This document shows, one piece after another, positions 17,747-24,489 of a DNA stretch of 32,500 bases (positions within the stretch are counted from its first letter, which is position 1; each line of letters opens with the position of its first letter). The notes beneath the pieces are model-generated. The model was not told where the DNA came from. It saw nothing but the letters and a program-made list of their open reading frames with translations, and made no database searches. The DNA comes from Pseudozobellia thermophila (GTDB taxonomy: Bacteria; Bacteroidota; Bacteroidia; Flavobacteriales; Flavobacteriaceae): NCBI RefSeq assembly GCF_900141855.1, contig NZ_FQYU01000016.1, positions 1-32,500 on the forward strand. Reading direction: 5' to 3'. Both the position numbers and the translations under genes were made by a program.

Positions 17747-18865
17747 TTACTGAAAGCTCTCTACGGTCAGCTGTTTTTGAGGCCAATATTCATCTTTTCT
17801 GAACTCAAATTTGGTAGGGTTGTATTCACCGACCAGACTTACATCGGCCTTTTCGGGCACTGGCAGGTCCAAGCCCCAGAAAACCCCATTGACCAACAAC
17901 CGCCTGGTCCCTTCGATCAACATATCGTTGGCCGCCCCGACGGTACTGGTAAAGGCCTTACCCTTCTTGCCACCGGGCAATTGGTAACTCTTGACCCAAG
18001 CTACCGGCATCATGGGCTCGTTCAGTTTGAGTCCGTCCTTATTGGTAGTCGCGGGCTCGTTGTCGCTCGGTTTCATTCCAAAGAAAATATCGTTCTCATC
18101 GTACTCCCCTGCCCGGTTCATTACCTGGCCCAAAAGTATGGGTTGGGCATCGCCGGCAAGTGGCAACCTAACGCCGTAAACATCGCTAGCGCCCCATACG
18201 TCGCCATCGGAAATACCGTTTACAATACCCGTTTTATCGGCCCCTTCGGCAACAATGCCCCGGGTACTCTGGTGTTTGTGATGACCGTGGTGGTTGATCC
18301 ATGTTTCCCCTAGGACCAAACGACCGAAACCGCCTTCCCACTCTTTCTTTTCCCCTTTGTAATTATAGCTATAATGACTGAAACTGGAAGTTGAGTCCTT
18401 GGTAAAGTTAAAGGCATGTGTAGCCGTCCTGATTCCCATAACGGGCTTGCCCGACTTTAGAAAGTTGTCTATATGGCGCATTTGTTCGTCGGGAAGCCCC
18501 CTGAACCGGGTAAAGATGATCATCATATCCGCCGTATCCAGGGCCGACAGACCAGGTATGTTTTTTTGGTAATTGGCATTGATGATGCCCGGTTTGGATT
18601 CTTCCTGGGCGAAAAGGACCGTGCAGTTAAACCCGTGATGCTTCGAAAGTATCTTGGCCAATTGCGGAAGGGCCTCTTCGGACCTGTACTCCTCGTCACC
18701 GGAAACCAAGACGATGTTCCTCGAATCCTCAGCCCCTTTGAAGGTCAACCATTGCTTAGGGCCTTCGGTGGTCGCAACGACCGACGTTTCCTCCTTATCG
18801 GTCTTTTTTTGCTCTTTACAGGCGATAATCAAAAAACAGATCAGAAGCGGTAATACATTTCTCAT
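17747..18865 (-). CDS. ThuA-like domain lipoprotein
   Basis: This 372-residue exported lipoprotein has a hydrophobic signal ending FLIIAC with C16. From about residue 49 it shows a ThuA-like (class I glutamine-amidotransferase-like) fold: NIVLVSGDEEYRSEEALPQLAKIL, then DTADMMIIFTRFRGLPDEQMRHIDNFLKSGKPVMGIRTATHAF, then a His-rich WINHHGHHKHQSTRG segment. The family is named after rhizobial trehalose utilization, where it is linked to 3-keto-disaccharide metabolism, but its precise chemistry is poorly known. It begins 17 bp after the epimerase-like gene, so the two are one operon. In Bacteroidota and Planctomycetota such proteins often sit near sulfatases and cytochrome-linked propellers, as here. 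The exact reaction is not assignable. Confidence 0.85.
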   Translation of the reverse strand: MRNVLPLLICFLIIACKEQKKTDKEETSVVATTEGPKQWLTFKGAEDSRNIVLVSGDEEYRSEEALPQLAKILSKHHGFNCTVLFAQEESKPGIINANYQKNIPGLSALDTADMMIIFTRFRGLPDEQMRHIDNFLKSGKPVMGIRTATHAFNFTKDSTSSFSHYSYNYKGEKKEWEGGFGRLVLGETWINHHGHHKHQSTRGIVAEGADKTGIVNGISDGDVWGASDVYGVRLPLAGDAQPILLGQVMNRAGEYDENDIFFGMKPSDNEPATTNKDGLKLNEPMMPVAWVKSYQLPGGKKGKAFTSTVGAANDMLIEGTRRLLVNGVFWGLDLPVPEKADVSLVGEYNPTKFEFRKDEYWPQKQLTVESFQ

Positions 18866-18882
18866 TATAATGGTTTATGGAA

Positions 18883-19728
18883 TTAGTAATCGGCATTCAT
18901 CCCTTTCCGTATGAATTCTATGCCCTTGGTGTATATTTCCTCGGCCGGGGAATAGTCGCGCCACACATTGATGGCGTTGGCAAATTCGGGGATAATGGTA
19001 CTAAAGGCCTCAATGGTAAGCCAGCCATCATAGCCAATATCCCTAAGGCCCTTGAATGCGGATTCCCAATTGACTTGGCCGCTACCGGGCGTACCACGGT
19101 CGTTCTCACTGATATGAACGTGTTTTAGGTAGGGCGCTATGGTTTTTATGGCACCTTCTTGGCTTTTCTCCTCAATATTGCTGTGGTGGGTGTCGTACAT
19201 CGCACCGAAATTGGGGTGGTCGACCTTTTCTACCAAGGTTTTAAGATCGGCCATGGTATTATAGAGGTAGCACTCGAACCTGTTGACGGCCTCGGGCGCC
19301 AAAATTATATTGGCCTTTTCGGCATATTCGGCCGCTTTCCTCAACATCTCCGCACTTCTCGAACGTTCTTCGGAAGTAGGTGGCTGTCGGGTAAAAAAGG
19401 CAAAGGTAGAATGATAGGGGCCGCAGATGACCTCGCCGTTCGAAGCTGCCGTCATATCGATCGACCACTTGAGCTTGTCCAAACCGGCCTCACGTACCTT
19501 TTTGTCGGGACTGGCAATATTTTCCTCGGGGTCCAATGCCGCCACTGCGGTGACCCCCATATCCATTTTCGAGAAAAAATTGCCCAATTTGGAATAATGG
19601 GCCTCATCCCCGCTCCCCAAAAACAACTCTATACCGTCATAACCCGTTTTTTTTAGTGTCTCTACAATATCAAAATGCTGCTCCGTAACGTGGTTCGTCC
19701 AAAGCAACATATTCATTCCTATTTTCAT
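18883..19728 (-). CDS. Ketose 3-epimerase-like TIM-barrel (sugar phosphate isomerase/epimerase family)
   Basis: This 281-residue cytoplasmic protein, with no signal peptide, has the AP-endonuclease-2-like TIM barrel. Metal-ligand candidates are E146 (APEAVNRF), D179 (MYDTHH), H205 (HVHISEND) and E240 (TIEAF). Their spacing (33, 26, 35) equals that of Agrobacterium D-psicose 3-epimerase as I remember it (E150, D183, H209, E244). The substrate-contact residues of that enzyme also have counterparts at the same offsets: E152, H182 and R211. This points to epimerization at C3, or a related keto-enol step, on an unphosphorylated keto sugar. It is first in an operon with the ThuA-like protein. Upstream are a -7 box, paired operator-like repeats and a leader hairpin. 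A keto-glycoside isomerase is an alternative. Confidence 0.85.
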   Translation of the reverse strand: MKIGMNMLLWTNHVTEQHFDIVETLKKTGYDGIELFLGSGDEAHYSKLGNFFSKMDMGVTAVAALDPEENIASPDKKVREAGLDKLKWSIDMTAASNGEVICGPYHSTFAFFTRQPPTSEERSRSAEMLRKAAEYAEKANIILAPEAVNRFECYLYNTMADLKTLVEKVDHPNFGAMYDTHHSNIEEKSQEGAIKTIAPYLKHVHISENDRGTPGSGQVNWESAFKGLRDIGYDGWLTIEAFSTIIPEFANAINVWRDYSPAEEIYTKGIEFIRKGMNADY

Positions 19729-19767
19729 AAATAAAAAGCTTAATTAGCAAGTTTGGTTTAACACAAT

Positions 19768-19793
19768 TGCAAATACCCTCAGGTATAATTGCA
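19768..19793 (-). promoter_or_regulatory. Imperfect hairpin in the leader of the epimerase operon
   Basis: The arms TGCAAATACC and GGTATAATTGCA flank a 4-base loop, with a two-base bulge. It lies between the predicted promoter and the ATG at 19728, so it would be in the 5' untranslated RNA. It could be a second regulator site or an RNA structure. Confidence 0.35.
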
Positions 19794-19836
19794 TTATTCT
19801 TTATTTTTTAACACGAATTTACATCTTCCTGTGATA

Positions 19837-19844
19837 CAAATCTA
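19837..19844 (-). promoter_or_regulatory. -7 promoter box of the epimerase-ThuA operon
   Basis: On the minus strand this reads TAGATTTG, a full match to TAnnTTTG. It is 108 bp upstream of the ATG at 19728. No -33 TTTG lies at the usual distance, consistent with an activator-dependent promoter. The paired 11-bp repeats end 22 bp upstream of it. Confidence 0.6.
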
Positions 19845-19866
19845 AAACTTAACAGGCGGTTTTAGT

Positions 19867-19895
19867 ACCTCTATTTTGTCAAAGACCTCTATTTT
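19867..19895 (-). promoter_or_regulatory. Paired direct repeats, probable AraC-type operator of the epimerase operon
   Basis: Two perfect copies of AAAATAGAGGT (minus strand, 19895-19885 and 19877-19867) are 18 bp apart, with CTTTGAC between them. Their downstream edge is 22 bp from the TAGATTTG box. The same layout with diverged repeats occurs before susC. Direct repeats just upstream of a weak promoter are how AraC-family activators usually bind, and the AraC-type gene is the adjacent upstream gene. Confidence 0.6.
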
Positions 19896-19905
19896 TTTTA
19901 CTGAT

Positions 19906-20790
19906 TTAGCCGTCATGGGATTGAATTTCAAGGAACATTTGGCGATACTCGTGCGGGCTAAGTTCGGTTATGGCCTTAAACTGCCTATTGAAATTGGACA
20001 AGGCATTGAAACCGCATTCGTAGCTGATCTGGGAGATATTGAAGTTATCTTCCAATAACAGTTTTCGGGCATGGCCTATACGTATTTCATTGACAAACCG
20101 GGTAAAGGTCTTGTTCGCCCGTGGCTTAAAATACCGACAGAACGAGGAGGTGGTCATGTTCAGCATCCCCGCGACCTCATCCAATGAAATGCGATTCTTA
20201 AAATTGCTCATCACATAATCGTAGACCATGCTCATTTTTTCCGAATCGCCGCCCTTGAAGCTGTTGGTATAACTCGGGCTGGCCAATAAGGTATACTCCT
20301 TACTATTGGCCAGAATATCCAATATCTCCAACAGTTTTATTATTCTTTTAAAGCCCCTTTCATCGGCTATTTCGAGTAACAACTTATAAATCTGCCCTGG
20401 GGTATCGCCATAAAACTCAATTCCTCGATACGCATTTTCGATCAATTTGTTTATGGTATAGAATTCTTCCCTTTCCAAAAGGCTGCCACTTAACAGGTCG
20501 TGGTCAAAATAAATGACCAAACCCCGGGTATTCAAGGTACTATCGGGCTCAAAATAAGGAGCATCGCTCCGCCACAGATGGGGCAGGTTGGGGCCCGTCA
20601 AGACCAAATCGCCCACGGTAAAATTATGGACATGGTCCCCAACAAAACGAGTACCTTCGCCCTCTGCTATATACGAAATCTGGAATTCGGGATGAAAGTG
20701 CCAAATGGGGTTGAAATGGGGGCCCACAAGGTCTTTAAAGACAAAGGTCTCTTTAGAGGTAAGGGTTTTTTCAATGCTCGGAGTACTCAT
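19906..20790 (-). CDS. AraC-family transcriptional regulator with cupin sensor domain
   Basis: This 294-residue cytoplasmic regulator has an N-terminal cupin-like ligand domain at about residues 16-95, with HFHPEFQISYIAEGEGTRFVGD and VGDLVLTGPNLPHLW. The C-terminal AraC/XylS DNA-binding domain spans about residues 185-290 and has two helix-turn-helix units. The first is ISLDEVAGMLNMTTSSFCRYFK and the second NISQISYECGFNALSNFNRQFK, then ITELSPHEYRQ. It lies between the divergent SGNH/propeller-susCD genes and the co-directional epimerase-ThuA-sulfatase genes, so it is the natural regulator of both. PULs more often use hybrid two-component or ECF-sigma/anti-sigma systems; an AraC-type protein suggests a small cytoplasmic sugar signal. 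The effector is unknown. Confidence 0.92.
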   Translation of the reverse strand: MSTPSIEKTLTSKETFVFKDLVGPHFNPIWHFHPEFQISYIAEGEGTRFVGDHVHNFTVGDLVLTGPNLPHLWRSDAPYFEPDSTLNTRGLVIYFDHDLLSGSLLEREEFYTINKLIENAYRGIEFYGDTPGQIYKLLLEIADERGFKRIIKLLEILDILANSKEYTLLASPSYTNSFKGGDSEKMSMVYDYVMSNFKNRISLDEVAGMLNMTTSSFCRYFKPRANKTFTRFVNEIRIGHARKLLLEDNFNISQISYECGFNALSNFNRQFKAITELSPHEYRQMFLEIQSHDG

Positions 20791-21121
20791 AAATTTCTAT
20801 ATAATTTCAAATTTCGATAAATATATGACAAAAAAGTACCAACCTTTAGCAAAAAAAAGGAAATATGTAATAGAAATCTATCTTAATTTTACGGTATTAA
20901 TTTAGCAATTAATGATTTTACGCATTAAAAAATTATGAATTTGTCGATTATTCCCGTAATATCCGATACTATTTAACAATTACCTCAAATTACCCCTCTA
21001 CCGACCGGTGATTTGACCAACAAACTAGCATAAAACCTTTTACCGATTGTTCCAAAAAGCATTAGAGCATTACCAAACCAAAAAATACAGTCCTAACCTT
21101 AAACACCCTCTCTTTTAAACC
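20791..21121. promoter_or_regulatory. 331-bp divergent intergenic region with direct repeats
   Basis: No gene is seen between the AraC-type gene and the SGNH/propeller gene. The region is AT-rich. At 20886-20893 and 20915-20922 ATTTTACG occurs twice, each followed by a version of (G)TATTAA or CATTAA, 29 bp apart. Between them is ATTAAT-ttagca-ATTAAT. I found no clear TAnnTTTG box on either strand and no good copy of the paired AAAATAGAGGT operator. Confidence 0.4.
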
Positions 21122-24100
21122 ATGACATTATTTAAAAGACTTTTTACCCAAAAAATACTTCCATTGCTCTTTGTTTCGGCCTTGGCACTGACCAGTTGCA
21201 ACAAATCGAAGGAAAACCGGCTACAGATAAATTCGAATTCGCATATCGTCTTGATCGGCAACAATCTCTGCTCCCGTATGATCAATTTCGGCCATTTCGA
21301 AACCGAATTGCAAATGCGGTACCCAAAAGATTCCCTTTTTATACGCAACATGTGCGACGGTGGCAACACGCCGGGCTTTAGGCCCCACTCCGCTAGAAAA
21401 TCGCCATGGGCATTTCCGGGCGCCGAGGAATTCTATAAAAATGAGCTTTCGAACGATTCGGGGAGCATCGGACATTTCCCTACCGAGGACGAATGGCTTA
21501 CCGAACTCAAGGCCGACATCATCATCGCCTTTTTCGGCTACAACGAATCGTTCAACGGAGCCGAGGGCCTCGACAACTACAAGAACGAATTAAGGGCCTT
21601 TATCCAGCATACCAAAAACCAAAAGTACAACGGTACAAGCGCCCCCCAATTGGCATTGGTCTCGCCCATCGCGTTCGAAGACCTGTCGGACGAAATGGAC
21701 CTACCCGATGGGGTCGAAGAGAACAAGAACCTCAAAATGTACACCGAGGCCATGAAAGAAGTGGCCACCGAGGCCCGTGTCCTCTTCGTAGATGCCTTTG
21801 GCCCCAGCAAAAGCTGGATGGAATCGGAATCGGAGCACATTACGGCCGACGGCTTTCAGCTTAACGACCTGGGCTATAAAAAATTGGCCGACCTGCTGGC
21901 CGACGAACTTTTTGACGAAGAGAAGGCTTCCAAAGCCGATCGCACCCTAGTGAACGAGGCGGTAAACGAAAAAAACTGGTTTTGGCACAACGACTTCAAG
22001 ATTCCGAACGGTGTACACGCCTACGGTAGGCGATACGACCCCTTCGGACCCGACAATTACCCCTTTGAGATTGAAAAAATACGGCAAATGACGGCCATCA
22101 GGGATACCGCTATTTGGCTCGCCCTTGAAGGCAAGAAAATGGACTTGGCCCTCGCCGACTCGAAGACCCGGGAACTCCCTCCCGTCAAAACCAATTACAA
22201 GGAGAGCAAAAAGAATGGCAATCCCGAATATTTGTACGGAAAAGATGCCCTTGCAAAAATCAAGGCAGCCCCGGGCTATAAGGTCGAAATGTTCGCCTCC
22301 GAGCAAGAATTCCCCGATTTGGCCAATCCGGTACAAATTTCCTTCGACAACAAGGGAAGGCTATGGGTGGGCGTAATGCCGAGCTACCCCCATTACAAGC
22401 CGGGTGACGACAAACCCAACGACAAACTCCTGATTTTCGAAGATACCGATGGCGATAACAAGGCCGACAAGCAAACCGTTTTTGCCGATGGCCTCCACCT
22501 GACCATTGGGTTCGAATTTGCGCCCGAAGGTGTTTATGTTTCCCAGGGCACCAACCTTATTCTCTTGAAGGATACCGACGGGGACGACAAGGCCGATGAA
22601 AAGGAAATCATCTTAAGTGGTTTCGACGACCACGATACCCACCATGCCATAAGCGCCTTTACGACCGACCCCTCTGGAGCCATTTACATGGGCGAAGGCG
22701 TATTTCTACACACCAATGTCGAGACCGCCTACGGCACCGTACGGGGCACCAACGGAGGCTTTTATCGCTACAGTCCGCAAAGGCACCACTTGGAGCGTAC
22801 CGCCCAATTGCCCATACCCAACCCATGGGGCATTGCCTTTGACGATTGGGGGCAATATTTCTTTGCCCATACCTCGGGCCCCGATATGACGTGGATGATG
22901 CCCGGAACCATACTTCCCAGGTACGGAAAGGCCTCGCCCTTACCTGAAAACCTAATCGAGGACAAGCACCGGGTGCGACCTACATCGGGACTCGAATTCG
23001 TTTCGAGCAGGCATTTTCCCGACAATGTCCAAGGCGACCTGCTGATCAACAACACCATCGGCTTTTTGGGCACCAAGCAACACACCATTGTAGACGACCC
23101 GAAATCCGCGGGCTACCTTAGCAAGCACCGACAAGACCTTGTCTTCTCCGATGACAAGAACTTTAGACCCGTGGATATGGAGTTCGCCCCCGATGGATCC
23201 CTTTATCTGATCGATTGGAGCAATGTACTGATCGGCCACATGCAACACAATGCAAGGGATCCCTTAAGAGACCACGCCCATGGCCGAATTTACCGTATCA
23301 CCTATCCATCAAGACCTTTGGTGGAGCCCGCCAAAATAGATGGCGCAAGTATTGAAGAGCTGCTCGACAACCTCAAACTTCCCGAATACCGTACCCGATA
23401 CCGTACCCGAAGGGAACTAAGGGCCAGGGACAAAGAAGAGGTTCGAACAAAATTGGAGGCATGGGTAAGCAAGCTCGACAAAAACGACAAGAACTACGAA
23501 CACCATCTCCTCGAAGCGCTTTGGGTGACTTGGGGACTGAACGACATCGACAAAGATTTGCTTACGCAACTGTTGAACGCCCAAGATTACAGGGCTAGGG
23601 CGGCCGCCGTAGGGGTGCTGAGATTCAGTGGGGACCAAATCGCCGAAAAAGCCGATCTGCTCATGCAAGCGGCGAAAGACGACAACCCACGCGTCAGGTT
23701 GGCCGCATTGGTAACCGCCTCTTGGATGGACAAGGAAGTGGGCATTCCCATTGTAACCGAAGCAGGCAAGAAAGGTTTGGACAAATGGATGAAAAAGCCC
23801 TACGAGGCCGCCCTCGCCCATTTGAACGGCCACAACCTCGGCGAAGAGCCCAAGGAAACCATCGAAACCAGCCTAAAGGGAAAAGATTTGGAACTTTTGC
23901 TTGCCGGCCAGGAAATTTACGAGCGGGAAGGTTTCTGCACCACCTGCCACCAGCCCGACGGGAAAGGGCTTGAAAGCTCGGGCTTCCCTCCCCTTGCCGG
24001 TTCGCAATGGGTGACCGGCGATCCCGAGCGATTGATAAAATTGACCTTAAAGGGAATCATGGGCCCGATCGAGGTGAACGGAAAGGAATATCCGGGCCAA

Positions 24101-24295
24101 GTTCCCATGACCCCCTTCGGCGGTATGTTGAACGACGAGGAAATGGCATCGGTACTTACCTACGTCAGAAATACCTTCGGCAATAGTGCCCCTCCCATTT
24201 CACCGGAAAAAGTAAAGGAAGTACGCGAAAAAACAAAGGAAAAGGAAGGCTTCTATTCTTCCGAGGAACTATTGAAGGAGCACCCCTTTAAATAA
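21122..24295 (+). CDS. Lipoprotein fusion: degenerate SGNH domain, PQQ-dehydrogenase-like propeller, HEAT-like region, cytochrome c
   Basis: This 1057-residue exported lipoprotein has the lipobox LALTSC with C26. Residues about 40-265 form an SGNH/GDSL-hydrolase-like domain: IVLIGNNLCSR, FFGYNES and TADGFQLNDLGY. The nucleophile serine position is N48 and the catalytic histidine position is Q246, so it is probably not a hydrolase. From about 375 to 715 lies a beta-propeller of the type seen in PQQ-dependent sugar dehydrogenases and PVC-type heme proteins, with two Ca-binding-like repeats (DTDGDNKAD at 441-449 and DTDGDDKAD at 484-492). About 725-905 is a helical HEAT-like region. The C-terminal cytochrome c has CTTCH at 939-943 and a likely axial Met996. 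It probably oxidizes a sugar or binds a glycan and passes electrons to heme. A hairpin follows before susC. Confidence 0.85.
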   Translation: MTLFKRLFTQKILPLLFVSALALTSCNKSKENRLQINSNSHIVLIGNNLCSRMINFGHFETELQMRYPKDSLFIRNMCDGGNTPGFRPHSARKSPWAFPGAEEFYKNELSNDSGSIGHFPTEDEWLTELKADIIIAFFGYNESFNGAEGLDNYKNELRAFIQHTKNQKYNGTSAPQLALVSPIAFEDLSDEMDLPDGVEENKNLKMYTEAMKEVATEARVLFVDAFGPSKSWMESESEHITADGFQLNDLGYKKLADLLADELFDEEKASKADRTLVNEAVNEKNWFWHNDFKIPNGVHAYGRRYDPFGPDNYPFEIEKIRQMTAIRDTAIWLALEGKKMDLALADSKTRELPPVKTNYKESKKNGNPEYLYGKDALAKIKAAPGYKVEMFASEQEFPDLANPVQISFDNKGRLWVGVMPSYPHYKPGDDKPNDKLLIFEDTDGDNKADKQTVFADGLHLTIGFEFAPEGVYVSQGTNLILLKDTDGDDKADEKEIILSGFDDHDTHHAISAFTTDPSGAIYMGEGVFLHTNVETAYGTVRGTNGGFYRYSPQRHHLERTAQLPIPNPWGIAFDDWGQYFFAHTSGPDMTWMMPGTILPRYGKASPLPENLIEDKHRVRPTSGLEFVSSRHFPDNVQGDLLINNTIGFLGTKQHTIVDDPKSAGYLSKHRQDLVFSDDKNFRPVDMEFAPDGSLYLIDWSNVLIGHMQHNARDPLRDHAHGRIYRITYPSRPLVEPAKIDGASIEELLDNLKLPEYRTRYRTRRELRARDKEEVRTKLEAWVSKLDKNDKNYEHHLLEALWVTWGLNDIDKDLLTQLLNAQDYRARAAAVGVLRFSGDQIAEKADLLMQAAKDDNPRVRLAALVTASWMDKEVGIPIVTEAGKKGLDKWMKKPYEAALAHLNGHNLGEEPKETIETSLKGKDLELLLAGQEIYEREGFCTTCHQPDGKGLESSGFPPLAGSQWVTGDPERLIKLTLKGIMGPIEVNGKEYPGQVPMTPFGGMLNDEEMASVLTYVRNTFGNSAPPISPEKVKEVREKTKEKEGFYSSEELLKEHPFK

Positions 24296-24306
24296 AAGTT
24301 AAATGT

Positions 24307-24345
24307 AAACGAGTCGCTTGGTATTACCGATCGACTCGTTTTATC
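24307..24345 (+). terminator. Hairpin between the propeller/cytochrome gene and susC
   Basis: A perfect 10-bp stem (AAACGAGTCG at 24307-24316 and CGACTCGTTT at 24332-24341) with a 15-base loop lies 11 bp after the stop. The T-run after it is short (TTTTAT), so termination may be partial. susC then has its own promoter, which supports separate transcription. Confidence 0.6.
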
Positions 24346-24381
24346 CCCAAATTTTTATCAACTTCCCACTTTAAAGACAAA

Positions 24382-24410
24382 AAAATAGAACTATTTGCAA
24401 TGTAAGAGGT
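24382..24410 (+). promoter_or_regulatory. Diverged paired half-sites, probable AraC-type operator of susC
   Basis: AAAATAGAACT (24382-24392) and ATGTAAGAGGT (24400-24410) match AAAATAGAGGT at 9 of 11 and 7 of 11 bases. They have the same 18-bp spacing as the epimerase operator, with TTTG at the same internal position (24394-24397). The pair ends 22 bp before the TAACTTTG box, also identical. Over 29 bp, 20 bases match the epimerase operator. Confidence 0.55.
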
Positions 24411-24432
24411 AGACAGCATAGTAGTACAAACA

Positions 24433-24440
24433 TAACTTTG
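24433..24440 (+). promoter_or_regulatory. -7 promoter box of susC
   Basis: TAACTTTG is a full match to TAnnTTTG and is 49 bp upstream of the ATG at 24490. No -33 TTTG is at the usual distance, which fits an activator-dependent promoter. Just downstream, near the expected start of transcription, is the 10-bp palindrome AACCATGGTT (24445-24454). Confidence 0.6.
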
Positions 24441-24489
24441 GGATAACCATGGTTTAGAAACCTAGACCGTATAACTCAATCCTAACATT

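Noticed and set aside
20982-21004. ACCTCAAATT and CCTCTACC as a third copy of the shared operator near the AraC-type gene
   Set aside because: The copies are weak and about 12 bp apart instead of 18, with no TAnnTTTG at 22 bp.
22442-22597. DTDGDNKAD and DTDGDDKAD repeats taken as dockerin modules
   Set aside because: They sit inside the propeller, one per blade-like unit, and lack the paired helices of a dockerin; they are more likely calcium loops of the propeller.
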